This document shows positions 17,784-26,200 of a DNA stretch of 64,000 nt, in pieces (the first letter of the stretch is position 1; each line of letters starts with the position of its first letter). Origin of the DNA: Gelatiniphilus marinus (GTDB lineage Bacteria; Bacteroidota; Bacteroidia; Flavobacteriales; Flavobacteriaceae); assembly GCF_042678305.1 (NCBI RefSeq), contig NZ_JBHUDT010000002.1. The stretch is one strand, 5' to 3'. A program made the position numbers and the translations under genes. Under the pieces are notes generated by a model. The model worked only from the letters and a program-made list of their open reading frames with translations. It made no database searches and was not told the DNA's origin.

Positions 17784-17813
17784 AGGGCAGGACTTTTAAT
17801 AAAATGCCAATAC

Positions 17814-18344
17814 ATGAATACCAAAGCATTTTTTTTAACATTTGTAATTTACCAAAGCAGTATGACTATTTTCAATTTTTCCCCTAAAAGCAACCTAAGC
17901 AATTGGCGCATTGTAAACGATGTGGTTATGGGTGGCCGCTCAAATGGTGATTTTTCAATCAATAGCAACGGAAATGGCTTGTTTAAAGGTCTTGTTTCTT
18001 TAGAAAACAATGGTGGGTTTTCTATGCTGCAATACCGTTTTAAAGCAATAGATGTGTTGCTTTTTTCCAAAGTCCTGATTAAATTGAAAGGCGACCAAAA
18101 AACCTATCAGTTTAGAATAAAAACCAATTCCAGCGATTACTATTCTTATGTACAATCTTTTGATGCCAATGGAAAATGGCAAACTATTGAAATTCCATTC
18201 AACACCATGCAGCCGGCTTACAGAGGCCAAAAATTAGATGTTGAAAATTACCCAGGGAAACAAGCAGAAATGATTGGTTTTTTAATAGGAAATAAAAAAA
18301 ATGAAGCCTTTCAATTAGAGATTGATTGCATTTTTTTAAAATGA
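17814..18344 (+). CDS. CIA30 family protein
   Basis: This 176-residue protein resembles complex I intermediate-associated protein 30. The diagnostic stretch NWRIVNDVVMGGRSNGDFSIN lies near residues 28-48, followed by FKGLVSLENNGGFSM, and the domain has a jelly-roll-like beta pattern to the end. The mitochondrial relative assists complex I assembly; bacterial members are uncharacterised and are often encoded away from nuo genes, as here. The first 17 residues are weakly hydrophobic and may be a short signal or an over-long start. It probably shares a transcript with DUF2721. Confidence 0.78.
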   Translation: MNTKAFFLTFVIYQSSMTIFNFSPKSNLSNWRIVNDVVMGGRSNGDFSINSNGNGLFKGLVSLENNGGFSMLQYRFKAIDVLLFSKVLIKLKGDQKTYQFRIKTNSSDYYSYVQSFDANGKWQTIEIPFNTMQPAYRGQKLDVENYPGKQAEMIGFLIGNKKNEAFQLEIDCIFLK

Positions 18345-18595
18345 ATAACAATAAGCATTTAAAGATCTATCCCATATAAATTTAATGTGTTAAATAGCTG
18401 GTTTTAAGCTGGTTTTTGTGTTTCGGTATTCTTTTTTTTAAAAATAAAAAACCAACTGAAAGAAGTGAAATTTAATAAAAAACCAACGTGTTTTTTTTGC
18501 CAAGGCAGATAGACTTATTTACCTTGCAAGATATCGAATAATATAATATTGCTAAGAGATTTTTCGTACTTTAGAGTTGTAAATTATCATTCAAA

Positions 18596-19180
18596 ATGGG
18601 TACAACCAATTCAAAAGCAAAAATCATATTCAAAGGGCTTGCTTTTTCTGAGGAAGAAGAAGTGTTAATTAATGCTTTGTTTCATAAAGAAACACATAAA
18701 AAAGGTACCATACTGTTAAAAGCCGGAGAAACTGTTGATGCCCAATATTATATTGAAACAGGGTGCCTGCGCTCATTTCATACAGATGCCCAAGGAAAAG
18801 AATACACCGTACAGTTTGGTTTTAAAGATTGGTGGATTAGTGATTTTACGGCTTTCTTTTCTAAATCTAAAGCTATACTTACTATTGAAGTGCTTCAAGA
18901 TGCTACCTTGTACAGGATATCAAAAGATGATAAAGCACTTTTATTTACTAAAATACCTAAGGTTGAAACTTTTTTTAGAATAAAGTTAGAACGTGCGTTT
19001 GCAGCTTTTCAAAAACGTATTCTGGCAAGTTTATCGCAGTCTGCAACAGAGCGTTACATTCGCTTTGTTAAGACTTTTCATGATATTCAACAATGTTTAA
19101 AAAACTATCATATCGCCTCGTATTTAGGTATTACCACAGAAAGTTTAAGCAGAATTAGAAAAGAAATATCAAACAGCTAG
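18596..19180 (+). CDS. Crp/Fnr family transcription regulator
   Basis: This 194-residue protein has an N-terminal cyclic-nucleotide-binding-like beta roll (about residues 25-115: KKGTILLKAGETVDAQYYIETGCLRSF, DFTAFFS). A dimer helix (RIKLERAFAAFQKRIL) and a C-terminal winged helix follow, with recognition segment YLGITTESLSRIRKEI. The canonical cAMP-contacting Arg/Ser set is not apparent, so the ligand, if any, is unknown. It stands alone, with a terminator downstream shared with guaB. Confidence 0.85.
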   Translation: MGTTNSKAKIIFKGLAFSEEEEVLINALFHKETHKKGTILLKAGETVDAQYYIETGCLRSFHTDAQGKEYTVQFGFKDWWISDFTAFFSKSKAILTIEVLQDATLYRISKDDKALLFTKIPKVETFFRIKLERAFAAFQKRILASLSQSATERYIRFVKTFHDIQQCLKNYHIASYLGITTESLSRIRKEISNS

Positions 19181-19288
19181 ATTAATTACCATACATCAAT
19201 TTTTTTATTGATTTATCATTATACTTTTGTGTTATAGCTGAGATTAACAAAAATATAATTTGTAAATCCCTTCGGTTAATAGCAAAGT

Positions 19289-19318
19289 AAAAGCGCATAT
19301 ATTTTATGCGCTTTTTTA
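19289..19318. terminator. Terminator between the Crp/Fnr gene and guaB
   Basis: An 11-bp perfect stem AAAAGCGCATA/TATGCGCTTTT with a 5-nt loop is followed by T6 on the plus strand and flanked by A residues for the minus strand. It lies between convergent genes. Confidence 0.85.
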
Positions 19319-19341
19319 TTACTTGATAAATTATAGTTTAC

Positions 19342-20814
19342 TTACCTCGAATAATTAGGAGATTCGTTAGTAATCGTTACATCGTGCGGATGGCTTTCGT
19401 TAATGCCACTTGCTGTTATTTTTACAAATTGTCCGGTTTCTTTTAGTGTTTCAATATCTTTTGCACCACAATAGCCCATACCTGCTCTTAAGCCTCCAAT
19501 AAATTGATGAATACTTTCGTATAAATAGCCTTTATAAGGTACACGTCCCACAATGCCCTCGGGCACTAATTTTTTAATATCATCTTCAACATCTTGAAAA
19601 TAGCGGTCTTTACTACCTTGTTTCATAGCTTCAACAGAGCCCATACCACGATAAGACTTAAATTTCCTTCCTTCGTAAATAATGGTTTCACCAGGAGATT
19701 CTTTTGTTCCGGCCAAAAGCGAGCCTAACATTACGGTATCTGCTCCAGCGGCAATAGCTTTAGGAATATCGCCTGTATAGCGAATGCCGCCATCTGCGAT
19801 TACCGGAACACCGCTACCTTTTATGGCCTGGGCAACCTCTAAAACCGCAGAGAATTGAGGGAAACCAACACCTGCAACTACTCGTGTTGTGCAAATAGAA
19901 CCTGGTCCTATGCCTACTTTTACAGCATCAGCACCGGCTTCAACCAAATATTTGGCTGCTTCGGCAGTTGCAATGTTGCCCACAATAACTTCAAGCTCTG
20001 GAAATTTAGACTTTATTTCTTTTAAAACCGTTACTACGCCTTTGGTGTGCCCGTGTGCGGTATCTATAACCACAGCATCTACACCAGCATTTACCAAGGC
20101 TTTTGCTCTAATTGTGGCATCGCTGGTAACGCCTATGGCAGCAGCAACGCGCAAACGCCCGTATTGGTCTTTGTTTGCATTTGGCTTTTGGGTAACTTTT
20201 GTAATGTCCCTAAAAGTAATTAAGCCCGATAGCTTAAACATGTCATCAACAATAAGTAGTTTTTCTATTTTATGTTTTTGAAGAATTTTCTCTGCATCCA
20301 GTAACGATGTGCCAATAGAGGCCGTAACTAGGTTATCGCTGGTCATAACCTCGCTAATGGGGCGCGTGTTATCGTGTTCGAATCTTAAATCTCGATTAGT
20401 TACAATGCCTTTTAGAGTGCGGTCTTCACTAACAATAGGAATGCCCCCAATACCATATTCTGCCATATATTGTTTGGCATCGCTAACCTTTGCGCTAACT
20501 GGCAGGGTTACAGGATCGATAATCATACCGCTTTCTGCACGCTTTACTTTTCTTACTTTAGCGGCTTGGGCATCAATGGTCATGTTTTTGTGTAAAACCC
20601 CAATGCCACCTTCTTGCGCCATGGCTATGGCCATTTTGCTTTCGGTAACGGTATCCATGGCTGCCGAAATAATAGGTACATTAATGCTAATGTTGCGTGT
20701 AAATTTTGTTTTAATGTTTACTTCGCGAGGAAGTACTTCTGAAAATGCTGGAACCAAAAGAACGTCGTCGTATGTTAAACCTTCTCCTAATATTTTGTTT
20801 TGTTGTGAAGTCAT
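19342..20814 (-). CDS. guaB: Inosine-5'-monophosphate dehydrogenase
   Basis: This 490-residue enzyme oxidises IMP to XMP with NAD+, the committed step of guanine nucleotide synthesis. The catalytic loop GIGPGSICTTRVVAGVG carries the nucleophilic cysteine. Two CBS domains (about residues 95-205, including MTSDNLVTASIGTSLLDAEKIL) sit inside the TIM barrel in the usual place, and DGGIRYTGDIPKAIAAGA and the flap segment RGMGSVEAM are present. Length is standard. It is transcribed alone from a TATATTTG promoter just upstream. Confidence 0.97.
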   Translation of the reverse strand: MTSQQNKILGEGLTYDDVLLVPAFSEVLPREVNIKTKFTRNISINVPIISAAMDTVTESKMAIAMAQEGGIGVLHKNMTIDAQAAKVRKVKRAESGMIIDPVTLPVSAKVSDAKQYMAEYGIGGIPIVSEDRTLKGIVTNRDLRFEHDNTRPISEVMTSDNLVTASIGTSLLDAEKILQKHKIEKLLIVDDMFKLSGLITFRDITKVTQKPNANKDQYGRLRVAAAIGVTSDATIRAKALVNAGVDAVVIDTAHGHTKGVVTVLKEIKSKFPELEVIVGNIATAEAAKYLVEAGADAVKVGIGPGSICTTRVVAGVGFPQFSAVLEVAQAIKGSGVPVIADGGIRYTGDIPKAIAAGADTVMLGSLLAGTKESPGETIIYEGRKFKSYRGMGSVEAMKQGSKDRYFQDVEDDIKKLVPEGIVGRVPYKGYLYESIHQFIGGLRAGMGYCGAKDIETLKETGQFVKITASGINESHPHDVTITNESPNYSR

Positions 20815-20838
20815 TTTGCAATTACGTTAAATTGCGTG

Positions 20839-20846
20839 CAAATATA
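20839..20846 (-). promoter_or_regulatory. -7 element of the guaB promoter
   Basis: TATATTTG followed by C on the minus strand, 25 nt before the guaB ATG, matches TAnnTTTG. No TTG lies exactly 19 nt upstream, so the -33 half is weak. Confidence 0.5.
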
Positions 20847-20972
20847 CAATTTATATTGAAGAATTATTGTTAATTATTTGTAACTGTTTATAAAAAAACT
20901 GTTTTAAAAAACCAGCTAAGATGGATGCGGATTTTTAAAACAGCTTTTATGTTGTTTAATTTTTTTGTTTGA

Positions 20973-22664
20973 TTATGCAATTTCAACAAACAAGGCTTCA
21001 TCTGCTTTTTTAACATTTGCAAGCTTGTTTTTGGTTAATTCCTTAATTGCTTTGTCCCATTTTTTATTTGAAAGACCAGACTGTGTTTTTAAGTCGCTTA
21101 GTTCTAGTTTTTCGGTTTTTTTTAGTATTGTTAGTACTGCTTTGGCCTCATCGCTTAAAGCTATGGCTTTTTTTTCAGGCCTCATTTGCGGGAAAAACAA
21201 TACTTCTTGTATGGATTGGTTATTGGTTAAAAACATAATTAACCTATCCATGCCTATGCCCATGCCCGATGTTGGAGGCATACCATATTCTAGGGCACGT
21301 AAAAAATCGTGATCTATAAATTCTGTAGCTTCATCGTCGCCTTTGGCGGCTAGTTTAAGTTGGTGCTCAAAACGCTCGCGTTGGTCAATAGGGTCATTCA
21401 ATTCCGAGTAGGCATTTGCAATTTCCTTGCCGCAAACCATCAGCTCAAAACGCTCTGTTAATTCTGGGTTATCGCGGTGTTCTTTGCACAGTGGGCTCAT
21501 TTCTTTCGGATAATCCGTTATAAAGGTAGGTTGTATGTAGTTGCCTTCGCATTTTTCGCCAAAAATCTCGTCAATAAGCTTGCCTTTGCCCATGGTTTCG
21601 TCAACTTCAATACCTAAATCTTTAGCCGCTTGCCTTATTTCGTCTTCGCTTTTTCCAGTAATATCAAAACCTGTAAAATGCTTTATAGAATCTGCCATAG
21701 TTACTCTGGCATAAGGTGCTTTAAAGTCTATTTCGTGGTCGCCAAATTTAGCTTTTGTGTTGCCGTTTACAGCCAATGCACAGTGTTCTAAAAGGCGCTC
21801 GCAAAATTCCATCATCCAGTTATAGTCTTTATAGGCAACATAAATTTCCATAGCGGTAAATTCGGGATTGTGGGTTCTGTCCATGCCTTCGTTTCTAAAA
21901 TTTTTAGAAAACTCGTAAACACCATCAAAGCCTCCAACAATTAAGCGTTTTAGGTATAGTTCGTTGGCAATTCTTAAATATAAAGGTACATCCAGAGCAT
22001 TATGGTGGGTTATAAACGGTCGTGCTGCTGCGCCTCCGGGAATGGGTTGCAAAACAGGAGTTTCAACTTCAAAATATCCAGCGTTGTTAAAAAAGTTACG
22101 CATGGCATTAAATAATTTTGTGCGTTTAATAAAAACTTCTTTTACATGCGGATTTACTACCAAATCTGCGTAACGTTGCCTGTATCGTTGTTCTGGGTCG
22201 GTAAAGGCATCGTAAACCTTTCCGTCTTTTTCTTTCGGTAAAGGCAAGGGTTTTAATGCTTTGCTTAAAAGTGTAAAATCTTTAACTTTTACTGTTTTTT
22301 CACCAACTTGTGTGGTAAACAATTCGCCTTCAACGCCAATAAAGTCGCCAAAATCCAATAGTTTTTTAAAAACATCGTTGTATTTTGTTTTGTCTTCGCT
22401 TGGGCAAATTTCATCACGATTAAAATATACTTGTATGCTGCCTTCTGCATCTTGTAGCTGTGCAAAACTTGCTTTTCCTTGCACTTTTACTTGCATTAAC
22501 CTACCAGCAATAATTACTTTTTTATCTTCTTCAAACAACTCTTTTATTTGTTTGGATGTGTGGTTTACTGGGTATAAATCTGCCGGATATGGATTAATAC
22601 CTAATTCACGTAATTTTGTTAACTTTTCTCTGCGTACAAGCTCTTGCTCTGATAATTGCGACAT
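20973..22664 (-). CDS. lysS: Lysyl-tRNA synthetase, class II
   Basis: This 563-residue enzyme charges tRNA-Lys. An N-terminal OB-fold (about residues 50-140, VIIAGRLMQVKVQGKASFAQLQD) binds the anticodon. The class II core has motif 2 FRNEGMDRTHNPEFTAMEIY and motif 3 GMGIGMDRLIMFL, where GxGxGxER is more usual, so Asp replaces Glu. About 60 residues after the core (ALSDEAKAVLTIL to the end) form an extra Lys-rich helical domain absent from typical bacterial LysRS of about 500 residues. The -7 element at 22696-22703 precedes it. Confidence 0.96.
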   Translation of the reverse strand: MSQLSEQELVRREKLTKLRELGINPYPADLYPVNHTSKQIKELFEEDKKVIIAGRLMQVKVQGKASFAQLQDAEGSIQVYFNRDEICPSEDKTKYNDVFKKLLDFGDFIGVEGELFTTQVGEKTVKVKDFTLLSKALKPLPLPKEKDGKVYDAFTDPEQRYRQRYADLVVNPHVKEVFIKRTKLFNAMRNFFNNAGYFEVETPVLQPIPGGAAARPFITHHNALDVPLYLRIANELYLKRLIVGGFDGVYEFSKNFRNEGMDRTHNPEFTAMEIYVAYKDYNWMMEFCERLLEHCALAVNGNTKAKFGDHEIDFKAPYARVTMADSIKHFTGFDITGKSEDEIRQAAKDLGIEVDETMGKGKLIDEIFGEKCEGNYIQPTFITDYPKEMSPLCKEHRDNPELTERFELMVCGKEIANAYSELNDPIDQRERFEHQLKLAAKGDDEATEFIDHDFLRALEYGMPPTSGMGIGMDRLIMFLTNNQSIQEVLFFPQMRPEKKAIALSDEAKAVLTILKKTEKLELSDLKTQSGLSNKKWDKAIKELTKNKLANVKKADEALFVEIA

Positions 22665-22695
22665 ATTATAAATCCTGTATAAAAATTTTGATGCG

Positions 22696-22703
22696 CAAAG
22701 ATA
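22696..22703 (-). promoter_or_regulatory. -7 element of the lysS promoter
   Basis: TATCTTTG followed by C on the minus strand lies 32 nt before the lysS ATG and fits TAnnTTTG. No clear TTG stands 19 nt upstream. Confidence 0.5.
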
Positions 22704-22826
22704 GTCATTTGATTTACGTTTTTTGATTATTGATTTACGATTTTTTTTCTGAAACTACTGCCAAGTTAGAGCTTTTATAGGCTGCTAATTATTTTTTTTG
22801 TAAAGTTTGTAATGGTTAGCCAAATA

Positions 22827-22859
22827 AAAGCACCCAAAACACAATGTTTTGGGTGCTTT
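22827..22859 (-). terminator. Intergenic hairpin 1 (lysS side)
   Basis: A perfect 15-bp stem (AAAGCACCCAAAACA 22827-22841, TGTTTTGGGTGCTTT 22845-22859) has a 3-nt loop. The minus strand has TTTTA after the stem. No gene of normal size lies between it and hairpin 2. Confidence 0.65.
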
Positions 22860-22957
22860 AGCTATTAACCACCATTAATTTGTATAAATAATACAAACTA
22901 GTAATAAGACGATAAAAAGTGATGTTTATTGTGTTTTTTAACAAGTTTAACATAAAA

Positions 22958-22983
22958 AAACTCGGAAGTAAAATTCCGAGTTT
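22958..22983 (-). terminator. Intergenic hairpin 2 (middle)
   Basis: A perfect 10-bp stem AAACTCGGAA/TTCCGAGTTT with a 6-nt loop is followed on the minus strand by an uninterrupted T-tract, the form of an intrinsic terminator. On the plus strand no T-tract follows, so it points to a minus-strand transcript. Confidence 0.75.
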
Positions 22984-23168
22984 CTAAATCATACGAATCA
23001 TTGATTGAAGTAATATTATTAAATGAAGGTGACTAACTCTTATAAATAATTATTTTTTCGTGTGATTGTATATTATAATAACGAACAGGTTTGGTTTTTG
23101 TTGCATTAAATATTGGTTTTTTAACATTTTTAACGTTTTATTTTAAAAATATTAACATTTGCATAATC

Positions 23169-23201
23169 AAAAACCCAAAAGACAGGGTCTTTTGGGTTTT
23201 T
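23169..23201. terminator. Intergenic hairpin 3 (receptor terminator)
   Basis: A perfect 15-bp stem (AAAAACCCAAAAGAC 23169-23183, GTCTTTTGGGTTTTT 23187-23201) has loop AGG. It lies 62 bp beyond the stop of the receptor gene and is the natural terminator for it. Confidence 0.8.
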
Positions 23202-23262
23202 ATTTAATAACCTAGAATTGTACTAACCATCAACTATTATGCAGGTTATTAAATGTTAAGGT

Positions 23263-25734
23263 TTACAGGAAGCCACCGCCGCCGGATTTTGTGTTGTCGT
23301 CGCGTTGTTTTCTTGATTTTGCACGGTATTTCCCGCCACCAAAACGGTACGATAAACTGGCTTGTACGGTATGGCTTTCCCAGTTAAACTGACCGTTTTG
23401 TACAAATGGTTTGGTGCCTTCAAAAGCAAATTTCATGGTATTTAAAATGTCGTTGAAATTTAAACTGAATGAGCCTTTTCCTTTTGCAAAACTTATACGA
23501 GAACCCAGATTTACAAAATACATGGGTTTCATATCAAACTGTAGCGTTTTGTTTTTTCCTCTGTAAAATCCAAAGGCCGTTAAACTTAGTATTTTGCTCA
23601 CTCTAAAATTATTGAACATTCTAAAGTTCCAAGCAACGTTATCTATTTCATCAATATTAGTTTCAATATCGTTTATAGTTGCAGTTTCTATTGGTGCAGT
23701 TAAATTTTCAGCTATTCCTTTTTGGGTCTGGGAGTACAAATCGAAGCTTCCGTTTATGCTCCACCATTTTGTTGGTCGGTAATTGGTTGATAATTCTATG
23801 CCAAAAGCCGAAGTATCATCAAAATTATCGTGGGTTAATATTATACGACCAGAATTTACATCGGTTCTATCTATAAATAGTGCTCGGTTAATTTCATCTG
23901 AAATAATTCTATAAAAAACACCTCCGGTTACGCTTCCTTTTCTATTGTTTAACGTTCTGGTGTAATTGGCTTCAATCGAGTTTGTAAACTGTGGGCGTAA
24001 ATCGATATTTCCGAAAGAAGAAATTAATGGTGTGCTCCATTCTTTAATGGGGTTTACTTGTCCTATTCCGGGGCGGTCCACACGTCGGCTATAACTAAAT
24101 TGATACGAATTTTTTTCACTTGCTGTGTACGTTATAAAAGCCGAAGGATATACCTCGAAATAATCGTTTTTAAACGTTTGGGTGCTTGCCGCTTCAGATG
24201 AAAGCGCCAATGCATCTTCTGTTACATTTTCTGCACGCACGCCTATTTGGTAGGTCCATTTTTCAAATTTTTTGCTAAAGGTGGCGTAAGCCGAATAAAT
24301 GTCTCTGGTGTAATCGAAATTGGTACTTGGGGTTGGCCTTAAAACACCTTGGTCGTTCAAGGTTAAACCTGTTGATGCATAAGCAATATCGGAGTTAAAC
24401 AAACGCGCCTGCAAGCCCAATTCCAGTTTTGAGGTTTTAGAAACTGGGTTTACGTAATCTAAGTTTACTGTGGTGCTTTTTCTATCGGTATTGTTAAAGT
24501 CTTTATAATCATCGTTTGAGCCTAAAAGGAATTTAAAATCTGCCGGTGTGTCGTCTTCAAAAGTATTGTAATCTACTTCTAATTCGATGTTATGGCCATC
24601 TTCTGAAAAATCGTGTACATAGTTAAAGTTGTATTGCGATGACATGTTGTCGCTTTCAGCAAAAAAAACTTGATGTTGGTTAAACGACGCATTGCTGTAA
24701 AACAAGGCTTCGGTTTCGCCATCGTTACTACTATCGGAGGTGTTTTGTGTGGTGAAAAACGACATGGTGTTCTTGTCGTCTAAATAAAAATCAAGTCCTA
24801 CTTTATATAAATGCGATTGCCTTTTATCTAAAAATTTAAAGAACTGCTCCGAGTTGTTTTCCGGTCTTACCACATTACCGCGGTTTTTGTTTTTAGAGAT
24901 ATTATTGCTGTAACTGCCGTATAAATTTAGTTTGCCGGTACGGTAATTCATGTTTAGGGCGCTATTAAATTTGGCTTCTTTTTCGTGAGACAAACCCAAG
25001 CTTAAACTGCCGTTAAAGCCTTGCATGGTGTTTTTATGAAGCACAATATTTATAATGCCGCTCATGCCTTCGGGATTGTATTTAGCAGACGGGTTGGTAA
25101 TCAATTCGATTTGTTTTATGGCGGTTGACGGAATTTGTTTAAGCAACTGCGCCGTAGGAATGTTTGATAATTTGCCATCTACCATTACACGAACGTTTTG
25201 GTTGCCACGCAAGCTAATATCGCCCGTTTGTGCATCGACACTTACCGATGGGATGCCAACCATAAGCTCTGATGCGCTACCAGTTGCAGCCAGATCTTTG
25301 CCAATGGTAATTACTTTTCGGTCAACTTTTTGCTGTATGGTTGAGGTTTCGGCAATAACGGTAACGGCATCTAAACCTTCGGCTTCTTCTTCTAAAAGAA
25401 TGTTTCCAAGGTTTACTTTGTAGTTGCCCTTGCCAATGGTAATGTTTTTTGTAATGGTTTTGTACCCTATATATTGGATACTTACTTTTATTTTGCCTTC
25501 TGCTACTTTATCGATTTCAAAAGAGCCGTCTTCTAAGGTAATGCTGCCGGTTAGGGTTTCGCCCGCAGTATTTTTTATTATAACATTTACATAGGGTAAG
25601 GGTTGTTTAAGTTTTGCATCTAAGACCTTGCCCGAGATGGTGCCTGTTTTGTTGTCTTTTTTTTCGGGGTCTGCGGTATCTGCTTGTGCAGTTATTGAGA
25701 ACAGTAATAAACACACGAAGAATAAGTTTTTCAT
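23263..25734 (-). CDS. Outer-membrane beta-barrel receptor with carboxypeptidase-like N-terminal domain
   Basis: The ATG at 25734 gives an 823-residue protein with a signal peptide ending ITAQA; a frame 27 residues longer starts upstream and would bury it. After the signal come a carboxypeptidase-regulatory-like domain (about residues 35-115, GTISGKVLDAKLKQPLPYVNV), a plug-like segment (VMVDGKLSNIPTAQLLKQIP, TNPSAKYNPEGMSGIINIV) and a large barrel. This is the TonB-receptor-like barrel family common in Bacteroidota. No SusD partner is adjacent, so it is not a standard glycan-uptake pair. The tail after the last strand is basic and glycine-rich. Substrate is unknown. Confidence 0.85.
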   Translation of the reverse strand: MKNLFFVCLLLFSITAQADTADPEKKDNKTGTISGKVLDAKLKQPLPYVNVIIKNTAGETLTGSITLEDGSFEIDKVAEGKIKVSIQYIGYKTITKNITIGKGNYKVNLGNILLEEEAEGLDAVTVIAETSTIQQKVDRKVITIGKDLAATGSASELMVGIPSVSVDAQTGDISLRGNQNVRVMVDGKLSNIPTAQLLKQIPSTAIKQIELITNPSAKYNPEGMSGIINIVLHKNTMQGFNGSLSLGLSHEKEAKFNSALNMNYRTGKLNLYGSYSNNISKNKNRGNVVRPENNSEQFFKFLDKRQSHLYKVGLDFYLDDKNTMSFFTTQNTSDSSNDGETEALFYSNASFNQHQVFFAESDNMSSQYNFNYVHDFSEDGHNIELEVDYNTFEDDTPADFKFLLGSNDDYKDFNNTDRKSTTVNLDYVNPVSKTSKLELGLQARLFNSDIAYASTGLTLNDQGVLRPTPSTNFDYTRDIYSAYATFSKKFEKWTYQIGVRAENVTEDALALSSEAASTQTFKNDYFEVYPSAFITYTASEKNSYQFSYSRRVDRPGIGQVNPIKEWSTPLISSFGNIDLRPQFTNSIEANYTRTLNNRKGSVTGGVFYRIISDEINRALFIDRTDVNSGRIILTHDNFDDTSAFGIELSTNYRPTKWWSINGSFDLYSQTQKGIAENLTAPIETATINDIETNIDEIDNVAWNFRMFNNFRVSKILSLTAFGFYRGKNKTLQFDMKPMYFVNLGSRISFAKGKGSFSLNFNDILNTMKFAFEGTKPFVQNGQFNWESHTVQASLSYRFGGGKYRAKSRKQRDDNTKSGGGGFL

Positions 25735-25837
25735 TTTGGTTGGTTTTTTGATTGATTGATTAAAAGTAATACAGTATTGACGTGTAGATTTAAAATCTGT
25801 TACTATATTTAACAAAGCTTAACATCTTTTTAACATT

Positions 25838-26200
25838 ATGAGTAAGAAAACACTAGTAATTGGCGCTTCGGTAAAACCAGATAGGTATTCAAACCATGCT
25901 ATTCTAAGCCTTGTAAATAAAGGGTATAGCGTTGTGGCTTTTGGGTTGAAAAAAGGTGAAGTTGCTGGCGTAAATATTGATACCCAATTAAAACCATACA
26001 AAAATATAGATACCATTACGCTATATTTAAGCCCTAACCGGCAAGAAGCGTATTATGATTATGTGGTGTCTTTACAGCCCGAGCGCGTGATTTTTAATCC
26101 GGGAACCGAAAATCATGAGTTTTGTGAGATTTTAAAGAAAAACAATATTGGCTATGAAACAGCTTGCACCTTAGTGCTTCTTTCTACTAATCAATATTAA
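25838..26200 (+). CDS. CoA-binding domain protein
   Basis: This 120-residue single-domain protein has a Rossmann-like CoA-binding fold. VIGASVKPDRYSNHAI (residues 7-22) is the nucleotide-binding loop, followed by GYSVVAFGLKKGEVAG and IFNPGTENHEFCEIL (about 86-100). Stand-alone members are cytoplasmic and of unknown role, possibly sensing CoA or its esters. The 3' end overlaps the convergent symporter gene by 30 bp, and the gene is divergent from the outer-membrane receptor. Confidence 0.88.
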   Translation: MSKKTLVIGASVKPDRYSNHAILSLVNKGYSVVAFGLKKGEVAGVNIDTQLKPYKNIDTITLYLSPNRQEAYYDYVVSLQPERVIFNPGTENHEFCEILKKNNIGYETACTLVLLSTNQY

